NCBI GenBank assembly: GCA_026418675.1
Contig: JAOAAX010000001.1
Span: forward strand, 89,423 to 153,422
Direction of reading: 5' to 3'
Length of the DNA stretch: 64,000 nucleotides
Origin: Chthoniobacterales bacterium
GTDB taxonomy: Bacteria > Verrucomicrobiota > Verrucomicrobiia > Chthoniobacterales > DYNR01
The notes under the pieces were generated by a model that saw nothing but the letters and a program-made list of their open reading frames with translations, searched no databases and was not told the DNA's origin. Position numbers and translations under genes: made by a program. Shown here in pieces: positions 7,958 through 16,096 of the stretch; positions within the stretch are counted from its first letter, which is position 1; every line of letters starts with the position of its first letter.

Positions 7958-8494
7958 ATGAATGAAGGCACAGTATTAGGAGTAGATCCTTCCTTAAGAG
8001 GCACAGGCTGGGCGGTGGTTGCTCCTAACCCATACGCCAACATCCCATTCCACTGCGTCGTATATGGAGTAATTCGAATGAAACACACCCAACCCGTTCC
8101 GGAGTGCTTGTTGGCAATAGAAAACGAACTTTCAAAAATCATTCAAATTCACCATCCCCAACTATTTGCGATTGAATCAACTATTTTCGTTCAAAGTCAT
8201 ACAACTGCAATCAATCTAGGCGCAGCACGCGGAGCCGCCCTTATCGCCGCAGCAAAATTTAAATTACCTATTCACGAATACGCTCCGAAAATTGTTAAAC
8301 AGGCTGTCGTTGGATACGGAAATGCCGCTAAACAACAAGTCACCTATATGATTAGGAACCTTTGCGGGTTAGATCGAAATCCCCCACCCGATGCCTCCGA
8401 TGCAATCGCAGTAGCCATAACTTGTCTGCAGCATATGAAGCATATGCAGCATAAACCCTCCTCACCCCAATCTGCCTCCTTGCCACGTGCCTAA
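7958..8494 (+). CDS. ruvC: Crossover junction endodeoxyribonuclease RuvC
   Basis: Holliday-junction resolvase of the RNase H fold, about 178 residues from the ATG at 7958 (a GTG at 7946 would add four residues; the ATG matches the usual short N terminus before the first acidic motif). The four catalytic acidic residues are visible in LGVDPSLRGTGW, FAIEST, and the paired acids of PDASDA. The segment YAPKIVKQAVVGYGNAAKQQV is typical of the DNA-binding face. The C terminus has a His/Met/Lys-rich tail (HMKHMQHK). ruvA and ruvB are not in the window. The stop overlaps the exoD start by eight bases. Confidence 0.95.
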   Translation: MNEGTVLGVDPSLRGTGWAVVAPNPYANIPFHCVVYGVIRMKHTQPVPECLLAIENELSKIIQIHHPQLFAIESTIFVQSHTTAINLGAARGAALIAAAKFKLPIHEYAPKIVKQAVVGYGNAAKQQVTYMIRNLCGLDRNPPPDASDAIAVAITCLQHMKHMQHKPSSPQSASLPRA

Positions 8495-9125
8495 TAATTT
8501 AACACGTGAGGAACTTTTACAAACCTTAGAGGAAGCTGCTAGGAAAATCACAGAAAACCCTCAAGGTATTCTTCTTGAGGAACTTTGCCAAAAACTTGGT
8601 GTTGCTTCCTTTTGCTTTGTTGCCATCCTCTTAGCTACTCCTTTTTTCCAACCCATCTCGCTTGGACCTTATTCCATGCTCAGCGGAGGAATCTTTGTAG
8701 CCATCGGTTGGCAACTGATCCATGGGAAAACTTCCCTCGTCCTTCCGAAAAAAGCCTCTCGCCTGCATTTGCGCGGAAAACCCTGGCAAAAAATCCTCCT
8801 CTTTTGTGCCTGGCTTGTGCGCATACTTGCACGCTGGACTATGCCTCGCTTCCAATCTTGGCTCGAAGGCAAAAGGGGAACACAACTTATCGGCTGGCTC
8901 ATTTTAATTGGAGGCGCTCTCGTCGCAATTCCATTGGCAAACATCCCATTCAATAATACCTTCCCAGCCTTAATGGTTTTTTTTGCAGCAATCGCTTGGA
9001 TCGAACGCGACGGATTAGCAATCCTGATTTCCCTCCTTTGGGGATTCCTTACAATCCTTTATTTCTTCTTGGCGGGTTTTCTCTTCTATAAATTCGGAAC
9101 GTGGGTTTGGAGTTTATTTCAATAA
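8487..9125 (+). CDS. ExoD-family membrane protein
   Basis: A 212-residue integral membrane protein starting at GTG inside the end of ruvC. The N-terminal amphipathic segment with LLEELCQKLG, several transmembrane helices and the signature IPFNNTFPALMVFFAAIAWIE followed by RDG match the ExoD family. ExoD is named for a Rhizobium exopolysaccharide mutant; the molecular activity is not established. Last gene of the rightward run from 5881, converging with the leftward zinc-ribbon gene across 41 bases of T-rich DNA without a clear hairpin. Confidence 0.85.
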   Translation: MPNNLTREELLQTLEEAARKITENPQGILLEELCQKLGVASFCFVAILLATPFFQPISLGPYSMLSGGIFVAIGWQLIHGKTSLVLPKKASRLHLRGKPWQKILLFCAWLVRILARWTMPRFQSWLEGKRGTQLIGWLILIGGALVAIPLANIPFNNTFPALMVFFAAIAWIERDGLAILISLLWGFLTILYFFLAGFLFYKFGTWVWSLFQ

Positions 9126-9166
9126 AATTTTTTCTATTATTTTGTCTTAAAAACCTTTTTTATCCG

Positions 9167-9955
9167 TCATTTCTTTTTATCAGAAAGCCTAATTTCTATT
9201 GAATCTTTTTTAAATAGAATATCTTTAGAGTTTTTTAATATATCAATTTCATTTAAAAAAGCTTCACTTATTCTTCTTAAAAACAAGTAAGATAACTTCC
9301 ATGTTGGTTCGGGAAGCTCCAATTTTCCTATAGAAAAGCTTTTTTGCTTAAGAAAAAAAGATTCGCTTGCGCCTTTTTTGAGTTCCCAATCTGTCGCAAA
9401 AACTATAGCATGCTTCAAAACAGAAAAATCTAATACATAGAACAAAGAAAAAACATGCTCATTTTTAATACTAAAAAGAATTGATTCATTCAAAAACTCA
9501 TTCTTATTCTTTGATCGAAATAAATCAAATTTTTTTGAAATAAATTCATTTATTTCTTTTGTGCTTAGAGTCAGTTTAGGCTGTTGATTGAAAATAGACT
9601 CAAAATTTCCTAATTCCTTTATCTCTTTCTGAGATGTCTTTTCGTCATGCCTAAGTTGCAAATAAGAAGTCGGTGGCTCTAGTGCTAAATAGAAAAGGAA
9701 GACAATTGCAATTAAAATAGAAATTTTAAAAATAACACCAACGAATTTCCTAAAAAATTGAACGAAGTTCCATTTCTTTTTTACTGCTTGAAGCCTCTCT
9801 TTAAGGATTGCACTATTCGGACCGATGGAAATTTGAGAGGTTGGTAACTCCGCTTCCGGCAACTTTGCTAAGCAATTATGACAAAATATCCGAGACTGGT
9901 CGTTTTCATACCCACATGATGCACAAACTTTTACGCTCTGGGGGGAATTCCTCAA
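9167..9955 (-). CDS. Zinc-ribbon, single-pass membrane protein of unknown function
   Basis: A 262-residue protein. A four-cysteine zinc ribbon (CASCGYEN at 11-18, CHNC at 25-28) is followed by a basic linker, one transmembrane helix (about 71-92) and a lysine/phenylalanine-rich domain of about 165 residues. The topology suggests a cytoplasmic ribbon and an external domain, or the reverse. It lies six bases after the fmdB stop, so it is probably cotranscribed with fmdB and the DUF1015 gene. The coding sequence is noticeably richer in A/T than its neighbours. No function can be assigned. Confidence 0.75.
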   Translation of the reverse strand: MRNSPQSVKVCASCGYENDQSRIFCHNCLAKLPEAELPTSQISIGPNSAILKERLQAVKKKWNFVQFFRKFVGVIFKISILIAIVFLFYLALEPPTSYLQLRHDEKTSQKEIKELGNFESIFNQQPKLTLSTKEINEFISKKFDLFRSKNKNEFLNESILFSIKNEHVFSLFYVLDFSVLKHAIVFATDWELKKGASESFFLKQKSFSIGKLELPEPTWKLSYLFLRRISEAFLNEIDILKNSKDILFKKDSIEIRLSDKKK

Positions 9956-9961
9956 AAAATC

Positions 9962-10291
9962 CTAATCAGTTTTCGTAGAACTTGTGGTCCCCGAAGAGGA
10001 AGCAGACGCTCCATTAGTCCCACTAGTCCCATTTTTAGTCCCGCTTGTTGCAGCAGTTTCCTTTTTGGCTGCAGCTTTGTAGTTCTCGCTACGATAATCA
10101 GTAATGTAAAAACCACTGCCCTTAAAGAGTAAGCCAGCACCAGGACCGATGAGACGTTTCACCTCCCCTTGCCCCCATTCACCCATTTGGCAGAGGTCTT
10201 CAGGGCAGAACTGCAACGGCTCATCCTTCATGGATTGGAAAACTTCAAACGTCTGGTTGCATTTTTTGCAAACATATTCGTAGGTTGGCAT
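9962..10291 (-). CDS. FmdB-family zinc-ribbon protein
   Basis: A 109-residue protein opening MPTYEYVCKKC, the standard FmdB-type N terminus. Cys8/Cys11 and Cys29/Cys34 form the putative zinc site, and GSGFYITDYR closes the conserved part. From about residue 70 the chain is a Lys/Ala then Ser/Thr/Gly low-complexity tail, common in this family. The name comes from a putative regulator of formamidase in Methylophilus; most members are of unknown role. A strong ribosome site (aaggagg) precedes the ATG. It lies 31 bases after the DUF1015 gene on the same strand. Confidence 0.9.
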   Translation of the reverse strand: MPTYEYVCKKCNQTFEVFQSMKDEPLQFCPEDLCQMGEWGQGEVKRLIGPGAGLLFKGSGFYITDYRSENYKAAAKKETAATSGTKNGTSGTNGASASSSGTTSSTKTD

Positions 10292-10322
10292 TTTCTCCTC
10301 CTTTCTTTTTGTTTAACTCCTT

Positions 10323-11543
10323 CTAGAATGTATGTATAAAAAGACCAGAACGCAACTTTGGTTCAAACCAAGTGCTTTTAGGGGGCATTATTTGTCCAGC
10401 GTCAGCTATCGCCATTAGCTCTTCGACTGTAGTCGGATAGAGAGAAAAAGCTACCGCAGCTTGCCCATTTTTAACTTTTATCTCCAGCTCATCTGTCCCT
10501 CGGATTCCTCCCACGAAATCAATCCGCTCACTTGTCCGAGGATCATCAATCCCAAGTAGTGGAGCCAGAATTTGTTCTTGTAACAAGCTGACGTCCAGCC
10601 GCTCTACCGGATCAGCATCCGGTCGTGGCCGTAAGAAAACTCCGCGCCATTTATCTCCAAGAAATACAGAAACCCAACCTCGATCCGGCGGCGATGGAGG
10701 CATTTCTTCCTTTACTTCAAATCTTTTTCGAATTTCCCTCAAAAAATCTTCCCTTCCCATGCCATTTAAATCACGCACAATCCGATTGTAAGGCAAAATC
10801 CGCAATTGGCTCGCAGGAAAAAGCACAGCTAAAAACCAGTTATAATCTTCCTCCCCTGTGTGCTGGGGATTCGATTCCCTTAACTCCTTGCAAACACGAA
10901 CCGCACTCGCAGTGCGATGATGCCCGTCCGCTACATAAGCACATCCCACTTTTTTAAATAAATCGCTAAAGTTCCCTCCCATTGAAACCCTCCAAACTGT
11001 ATGCCTAACATTATCTGTTGCAACAAAATCATAAATCGGTTGAGCCTCTTTCTCTTTCTCTACAGCTTCGGTAATCAAAGCTTCGTCCCGATATGTTAAA
11101 AAAACCGGACCTGTATTAGCACGCAGAGTTCGGATTAACCGCGCTCGATCGTCCTCTTTATCTTTCCTAGTCTTCTCGTGTCGCTTAATGATTCCATTTT
11201 CATAATCCTCAACCCAACAAACTGCAACAACCCCATCTTGTCCTCGCCCATCCATCTCCAAACGATAAACAAACATCGCTGGTTCACGGTCACGAATCAG
11301 CACCCCATCCGCCTGCAGCCGTTCAAAATTCTTTAAAGCCGTAAAATAGACAATATCATCGTAAATGTAAGTGCCAGGAGGACAATCTATTTCCGCCCGG
11401 TCAACGTGCAAAAGCGAAAAAGGATTACCCCTCGCCAACGCAGCTGCCTCTAAACTGTCAACGACATCATAAGGAACACAAGCTACTTGACTTGCCAGTT
11501 CCTTTGGAGGACATAACCCACAAAATGCCCTTATTGAAACCAT
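10323..11543 (-). CDS. DUF1015 family protein
   Basis: A 406-residue protein with the DUF1015 hallmarks: PPKELASQVACVPYDVV near the N terminus, NPFSLLHV, the charged HEKTRKDKEDDR segment near residue 132, and YVADGHHRTASA near residue 205. The last is a strongly conserved block resembling the nucleotide-binding GHHR motif of ParB/SerK-like proteins. The family is often found beside serine-biosynthesis genes; no such gene is adjacent here, so no function is given. First gene of the leftward DUF1015-fmdB-zinc ribbon group, with a 9-base-arm palindrome 119 bases upstream of its start. Confidence 0.88.
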   Translation of the reverse strand: MVSIRAFCGLCPPKELASQVACVPYDVVDSLEAAALARGNPFSLLHVDRAEIDCPPGTYIYDDIVYFTALKNFERLQADGVLIRDREPAMFVYRLEMDGRGQDGVVAVCWVEDYENGIIKRHEKTRKDKEDDRARLIRTLRANTGPVFLTYRDEALITEAVEKEKEAQPIYDFVATDNVRHTVWRVSMGGNFSDLFKKVGCAYVADGHHRTASAVRVCKELRESNPQHTGEEDYNWFLAVLFPASQLRILPYNRIVRDLNGMGREDFLREIRKRFEVKEEMPPSPPDRGWVSVFLGDKWRGVFLRPRPDADPVERLDVSLLQEQILAPLLGIDDPRTSERIDFVGGIRGTDELEIKVKNGQAAVAFSLYPTTVEELMAIADAGQIMPPKSTWFEPKLRSGLFIHTF

Positions 11544-11661
11544 AAGCTTGAATTATTCTTAAAGTTTATTACGCCCTTAAAACCTATTCGAGCAAAAAAA
11601 ACAATACACCTTAATTATCAGATTTAGATCATATTTATAACCCGAACTGTAAATTCCACCT

Positions 11662-11681
11662 CCGTTTCTTTTAAGAAACGG
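11662..11681. promoter_or_regulatory. Perfect palindrome, candidate operator upstream of DUF1015 gene
   Basis: Arms ccgtttctt and aagaaacgg are perfect reverse complements separated by two bases. The site lies in the 229-base gap between the Rrf2 regulator stop and the DUF1015 start. The two-base centre and absence of a T-run on either side argue against an intrinsic terminator and for a dimeric protein-binding site. The regulator encoded next door is the obvious candidate, but that is inference. Confidence 0.4.
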
Positions 11682-11772
11682 ACTCAAAAATGATTTAAAG
11701 CCAGCACTTTGACACCCTGCCGGCTTAAGTATTACAACAGTTCGATTAGTTCCCTAAAAAATTATTCCATCA

Positions 11773-12432
11773 TCATCGTCTTTTTGCCGAACCTTTAGTT
11801 CCGGCTGTCTTTGACGTAGTAGGTTTGTTCGAACCTGCAACAGTCTTTGCCATTTGGATACGTGACTCCTTGGCGCTCTCCTTCGACTCTTTAATCTCCT
11901 TGGATGCACTTCCAGCACCCCTCTTCGTAACAACCACAGGCTCCGGCTTTTTGATTGTCTTTGCAGTCTTCGCCTTCTCTGCAGCTCCTTTCTTCTTTTC
12001 AGCCGCTGAAACTTGTTGATTATTCGCACTCTGGAAAGAAATCACATCTGCCAAGGTAGTATCCTCCAGGCTCTTCTGGATTGATTCCCTTACGGTCTTC
12101 CAAAACTTGTGCGTTGGACAAGCTCTCTCATCGGAACACTCTGTCAGCCCAAGCAAACACCGGTTTATCCACTTCTTACCATCAATTGCCTCGCTTATCT
12201 CAAGAAGTGTAATTTCTTCAGGTTTGCGCTTCAGCCATGTCCCCCCTTTGATTCCTCGTTTGGACACAACGATTTCAGCATCCGAAAGACGCTTAACCAA
12301 CTTTGCGAGATAGGCAGGAGGAACCTGCGCTTTCTCCGCGATATCGCGAATTAAGCACGTCGAGGATTCCGACGTTCCAAGAACTGCTAACGCCTGAACA
12401 GCGTATCCGACACTTTGTGATAAGCAGAGCAT
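11773..12432 (-). CDS. Rrf2-family transcriptional regulator with probable Fe-S site and basic tail
   Basis: A 219-residue protein. Residues 1-135 are a typical Rrf2 winged-helix regulator: SVGYAVQALAVLG, the recognition-helix region VPPAYLAKLVKRL, the wing SKRGIKGG, then Cys92, Cys99 and Cys105 (spacing Cx6Cx5C), the position where IscR and NsrR bind an iron-sulfur cluster with Cx5Cx5C. From about 140 to the end an 80-residue Lys/Ala/Ser/Thr-rich tail with many basic residues is appended, resembling histone-H1-like nucleoid proteins. The tail is unusual for the family. It may sense redox state, nitric oxide or Fe-S supply. Targets are unknown; a palindrome lies just downstream. Confidence 0.88.
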   Translation of the reverse strand: MLCLSQSVGYAVQALAVLGTSESSTCLIRDIAEKAQVPPAYLAKLVKRLSDAEIVVSKRGIKGGTWLKRKPEEITLLEISEAIDGKKWINRCLLGLTECSDERACPTHKFWKTVRESIQKSLEDTTLADVISFQSANNQQVSAAEKKKGAAEKAKTAKTIKKPEPVVVTKRGAGSASKEIKESKESAKESRIQMAKTVAGSNKPTTSKTAGTKGSAKRR

Positions 12433-12457
12433 ATTAAATTATGGAGTTACGTGGTTT

Positions 12458-12485
12458 ATGATACCAAAATCCATTTTATTTGCAA
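12458..12485 (-). promoter_or_regulatory. Candidate sigma-70 promoter of the Rrf2 gene
   Basis: On the minus strand a TTGCAA box (12480-12485) is followed after 16 bases by TATCAT (12458-12463), five of six matches to the -10 consensus. It lies about 25 bases upstream of the Rrf2 start. Placement and sequence fit a promoter; prediction by eye only. Confidence 0.3.
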
Positions 12486-12629
12486 ACAAATTTTTCGCAT
12501 TCTTTGTCCATAAGTAATTTTTTCCTCAGTTTGCTATTTGCACCAGTTCACCTTCAACGGTATGTTTTCAACAGTTATTCCTCTCAAAATATAATTTACT
12601 TTTATATCCAATATATAAAATGATATAAG

Positions 12630-13649
12630 ATGAAAACAACCAAAAAATTTTGGATAAATGGTTCTTATTTAAATCAGTCCGCCCTATTTTTAGGCGGGGT
12701 TCTCCTCATAATCCTCCTCATTGCTGCTTACAGTTCCCATTACATAGTCCAACCTGAGGAACAGGCCGTCGTAAAAAGATTCGGAAAAGTAATCGCAATT
12801 CGCGACCCAGGACTCTATTTTAAGTTACCTTTTGGAATAGATACAGTCAGAATTGTCCCTACGGCTCGAGTTCTCAAAGAAGAATTCGGATTCCGGAGCG
12901 CATCCTCCGACGGCAGACGCACACTCTATGAAAAGAGTGAAAGCCAAATCGAGGAATCCCTCATGCTAACTGGCGACCTAAAAGTGATAGATGTAGAGTG
13001 GGTTGTCCAATACAGAATCGTTGACCCTAACAAATTCCTACATGTTGCAAAAGACCCACGCAAAACATTGCGCGATTGCTCAGAAGCTGTCATGCGCAGA
13101 ATCGTTGGTAATAGCCTCGGAAGTGATGTCCTTACTGAAAAACGTGTCGAAGTCGCCAACACTGCACGGAAAGAACTCCAACAACTCATGGATTCATTCG
13201 ACATCGGTTTATCAATACTCACCATCGAACTCCAAGATGTTACTCCTCCCGATAAAGTCAAACCTGCCTTCAATGAAGTAAATCAAGCCGAACAGGAGAG
13301 AGAACGCTTAATTAACGAAGCAGAAAAGCGCCGAAACCAAGTCATTCCCCGCGCAGAAGGCGAAGCCCGCCAAATCATCGCCGAAGCCGAAGCTTACGCC
13401 GCCAAAAGAATTGCCCAAGCACGCGGTGAAACCGAGCGATTCAATGCAATACTTGCAGAATTCCAGCTTGCTCCAGATGTCATGCGTAACCGCCTACTCC
13501 TTGAAAGCATCGAACAATCCCTACCACAAAATGGGAAATTGGTTGTCCTTGACCCAAGCTCCCCATCGCCTCTCCCTTTCCTTAATTTGGATAAAAATAT
13601 ACAAAAAACTGCAACACAACAAAACCAGTCACCACTCAACCAAAATTAA
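12630..13649 (+). CDS. hflK: HflK-like membrane SPFH protein
   Basis: A 339-residue protein with one N-terminal transmembrane helix (about 18-36). The SPFH/band 7 domain begins SSHYIVQPEEQAVVKRFGK, and a long Glu/Ala/Arg coiled-coil region follows (NEAEKRRNQVIPRAEGEA). The family partner HflC follows 12 bases downstream, which is the usual hflKC arrangement. HflKC forms a large cage around the membrane protease FtsH and modulates its activity; ftsH is not adjacent here. The C terminus is Ser/Pro/Gln-rich. It is preceded by a roughly 200-base A/T-rich region that must hold its promoter. Confidence 0.92.
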   Translation: MKTTKKFWINGSYLNQSALFLGGVLLIILLIAAYSSHYIVQPEEQAVVKRFGKVIAIRDPGLYFKLPFGIDTVRIVPTARVLKEEFGFRSASSDGRRTLYEKSESQIEESLMLTGDLKVIDVEWVVQYRIVDPNKFLHVAKDPRKTLRDCSEAVMRRIVGNSLGSDVLTEKRVEVANTARKELQQLMDSFDIGLSILTIELQDVTPPDKVKPAFNEVNQAEQERERLINEAEKRRNQVIPRAEGEARQIIAEAEAYAAKRIAQARGETERFNAILAEFQLAPDVMRNRLLLESIEQSLPQNGKLVVLDPSSPSPLPFLNLDKNIQKTATQQNQSPLNQN

Positions 13650-13661
13650 TAATTCAACCTT

Positions 13662-14636
13662 ATGAGTCCAAAATTAATTATCCCTATTTTCTTCCTCTGT
13701 GTCATACTTATTCTGGCAGCCAATTCCCTCTACACAATTGATGAGGCAGAACAGGCATTAATCATCCAACTAGGAAAACCAGTTGGCGGCCCAATAACCA
13801 CCCCAGGTCTCCATTTTAAATTGCCTTTCCTTCAGGAAGTTCGCCGTTTCGATAAAAGGCTATTCTCATGGGATGGCGACCCTGAGCAAATACCCACTAA
13901 AGGTGAACAGTTCATTTCAGTTGATACTACCGCCAGATGGCGAATTTCCGACCCTCTGAAATTTTTACAACGTGTCCAAAACGAAATGGGGGCGACTCTT
14001 CGTCTCAATGATATTCTCGATTCCATCGTTCGCGACCATATCTCTGCTTCCGATCTTATAGAAATTGTCCGCTCAAAAGATTGGGCCGTCTCACGCGAAG
14101 ACATCGAACGCGTCCAGGCAGCCGGTGAAGGAGAAGAACAGATCCTTCTCCAAAAAGTCAAAACTGGCCGCGAGGAAATTACACGTTCCATCCTCAACGA
14201 AGCCCGTAAACAATTGCCAGACTTAGGCATCGAGCTCGTTGACATACGCATTAAACGGGTGGACTACGTAGAATCCGTCCAACAGCGAGTATTTGAAAGA
14301 ATGATAGCGGAACGCCAGCGAATCGCTGAAAAATTTCGCTCCGAAGGCCAGGGCCGCGCGGCTGAAATTGACGGGAACACCCAACGCCAGCTCTCTCTTA
14401 TTCTTTCTGAAGCACGTCGGAAAGCCGAGGTCATTCGTGGCCGCGCAGATGCAGAGGCAGCTAGAATTTACCGCGAAGCCTACAGCCAAAACCCCGAATT
14501 CTACACATTTCTACGCACTATCGAAATCTATCCCAAAATTTTTAACTCAAACTCCACCCTTCTTCTTAGCTCTAATGCTCCCCTCTTCCGCTATCTTTCT
14601 GAACCTTTCCACCATTCACAAACAAAAACTGATTAA
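13662..14636 (+). CDS. hflC: HflC-like membrane SPFH protein
   Basis: A 324-residue protein with an N-terminal membrane helix (about 4-22) and the typical HflC SPFH opening YTIDEAEQALIIQLGKP, then GLHFKLPFLQEVRRFDKRL and TTARWRISDPLKF. The Arg/Glu-rich helical segment ERMIAERQRIAEKFRSEGQG precedes a conserved C-terminal domain with YREAYSQNPEFYTFLRTIEIY. It would assemble with HflK into the FtsH-regulating complex in the inner membrane. Tight 12-base spacing to hflK implies one operon. Confidence 0.94.
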   Translation: MSPKLIIPIFFLCVILILAANSLYTIDEAEQALIIQLGKPVGGPITTPGLHFKLPFLQEVRRFDKRLFSWDGDPEQIPTKGEQFISVDTTARWRISDPLKFLQRVQNEMGATLRLNDILDSIVRDHISASDLIEIVRSKDWAVSREDIERVQAAGEGEEQILLQKVKTGREEITRSILNEARKQLPDLGIELVDIRIKRVDYVESVQQRVFERMIAERQRIAEKFRSEGQGRAAEIDGNTQRQLSLILSEARRKAEVIRGRADAEAARIYREAYSQNPEFYTFLRTIEIYPKIFNSNSTLLLSSNAPLFRYLSEPFHHSQTKTD

Positions 14637-14679
14637 TAGCAAGTTTTGTCAACCTTTATTTCACCATCAATTCTAACCC

Positions 14680-14709
14680 TTGACGAAAAGCCCTCTCCAA
14701 AGCAATATT
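14680..14709 (+). promoter_or_regulatory. Candidate promoter upstream of nusA
   Basis: TTGACG at 14680-14685 (five of six to the -35 consensus) is followed after 18 bases by AATATT at 14704-14709 (four of six). The site lies in the 142-base gap between hflC and nusA and could start the nusA-infB-rbfA-DHH-truB transcript. Visual prediction only. Confidence 0.3.
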
Positions 14710-14778
14710 GTTTCTCCATGTTAAAACGGTGTATCCAACTCACCGGAGCATCTCTTTTTTCTCGACGAACTTTTAGAA

Positions 14779-16047
14779 ATGAACACCGAATTACTGGCAA
14801 TGCTCGATTACCTCGAGCGCGAGAAAGGCATCCAGCGCGCAACACTCATCCAAGCCATCAGCAGCGCACTGCTTACAGCTTCCAAAAAAAGCTTCACCGG
14901 CGGCACACGCGAATTACGAATTGAAATTGATCCCAAAACCGGTCGCATTCGTGCAATTGCCAAGCTAATTGTCGTCGAGCAAGTCGAAAACCCACACGAT
15001 CAAATCTCTCTTGAAAAAGCCCGCCTAACTCATCCCAACGCTAAGATTGGAGATGAGGTTGAAGTTGAGGTAACACCCGCAGACTTTGGTCGGATCGCAG
15101 CACAAACAGCCCGTCAAGCCATTAATCAGCGTATCCGCCAAATCGAAAAAGAGATGATTTACTCAGAATTCAAAGACCGCACTGGAGACATCGTCACAGG
15201 AACCGTCCGCCGTTTTAACCAAAAAGACGTCATCGTTGACCTCGGAAAATTCGAGGCAATTATGCCATTACGCGAACGCATTCGTGGGGAGGAATACTGT
15301 GTTGGCGATCGAATCCGTGCCTACGTTCTCGCTGTCGAAAATACTCCTCGTGGTCCAGAAATTATCCTCTCTCGCAGCCATCCCAACTTCGTTCGTCGTC
15401 TCTTCGAACTCGAAGTCAGTGAAATCCACGACCAGACCGTAGAAATTAAAGCCGTTGCTCGGGAACCAGGCTCCAGAACCAAAGTTGCTGTCTATTGCTC
15501 CGATCAAAAAGTTGACCCTGTCGGCGCATGCGTCGGTATGCGCGGAAATAGAGTTAAAAACATCGTCCGCGAACTAAACAACGAAAAAGTGGACATCATT
15601 CGCTGGAGCCCAGACCCAGCCGAATTCGTCCGTGAAGCTCTCAAACCTTGCCGCATCACCGCCATTCAGGTTGATGAACCTAACAAAACTCTCCACGTCA
15701 CCGTCCACGAGGAAGACTATTCTCAGGCCATCGGCAAAGGCGGGCAAAATGCAAGACTCACCTCAAAGCTTATGGGGTGGGAAATTAACATCTCAAAAGA
15801 CCGCTCCAAAAAAGAAGCCGTCCGAGAAAAAACTGCCCTTGCAGCTCAAAACTTAGCCAAAGCACTCGAAATTTCCGAAGAAGAAGCAGCTATCCTTGCC
15901 GAAAAAGGGATGACCGCTCTCGAAGTAATCGCTCTCGAAGACAATACCCCTAACGACATTGTCGAGCTCCTTGGCTGCTCACTCGACCATGCTCAGGCCA
16001 TCCTCGAAAAAGCCCGTGCCGCAGTTGCTGAAAAAGCCTCTGTATAG
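14779..16047 (+). CDS. nusA: Transcription termination/antitermination factor NusA
   Basis: A 422-residue protein with all NusA modules. The N-terminal RNA-polymerase-binding domain covers about 1-130, an S1 RNA-binding domain contains GDIVTGTVRRFNQKDVIVDLG, and two KH domains follow (GACVGMRGNRVKNI and EDYSQAIGKGGQNARL). A short helix-hairpin-helix-like C-terminal tail contains EEAAILAEKGMTALE. NusA modulates pausing, termination and rRNA antitermination. It heads the conserved nusA-infB-rbfA-DHH-truB cluster. The rimP gene that usually precedes nusA is not present; hflC is there instead. Confidence 0.97.
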   Translation: MNTELLAMLDYLEREKGIQRATLIQAISSALLTASKKSFTGGTRELRIEIDPKTGRIRAIAKLIVVEQVENPHDQISLEKARLTHPNAKIGDEVEVEVTPADFGRIAAQTARQAINQRIRQIEKEMIYSEFKDRTGDIVTGTVRRFNQKDVIVDLGKFEAIMPLRERIRGEEYCVGDRIRAYVLAVENTPRGPEIILSRSHPNFVRRLFELEVSEIHDQTVEIKAVAREPGSRTKVAVYCSDQKVDPVGACVGMRGNRVKNIVRELNNEKVDIIRWSPDPAEFVREALKPCRITAIQVDEPNKTLHVTVHEEDYSQAIGKGGQNARLTSKLMGWEINISKDRSKKEAVREKTALAAQNLAKALEISEEEAAILAEKGMTALEVIALEDNTPNDIVELLGCSLDHAQAILEKARAAVAEKASV

Positions 16048-16096
16048 TCTGCGGCCATGAACCTATCAAACGCAATCCCTTCCCTACAATTTCCTC

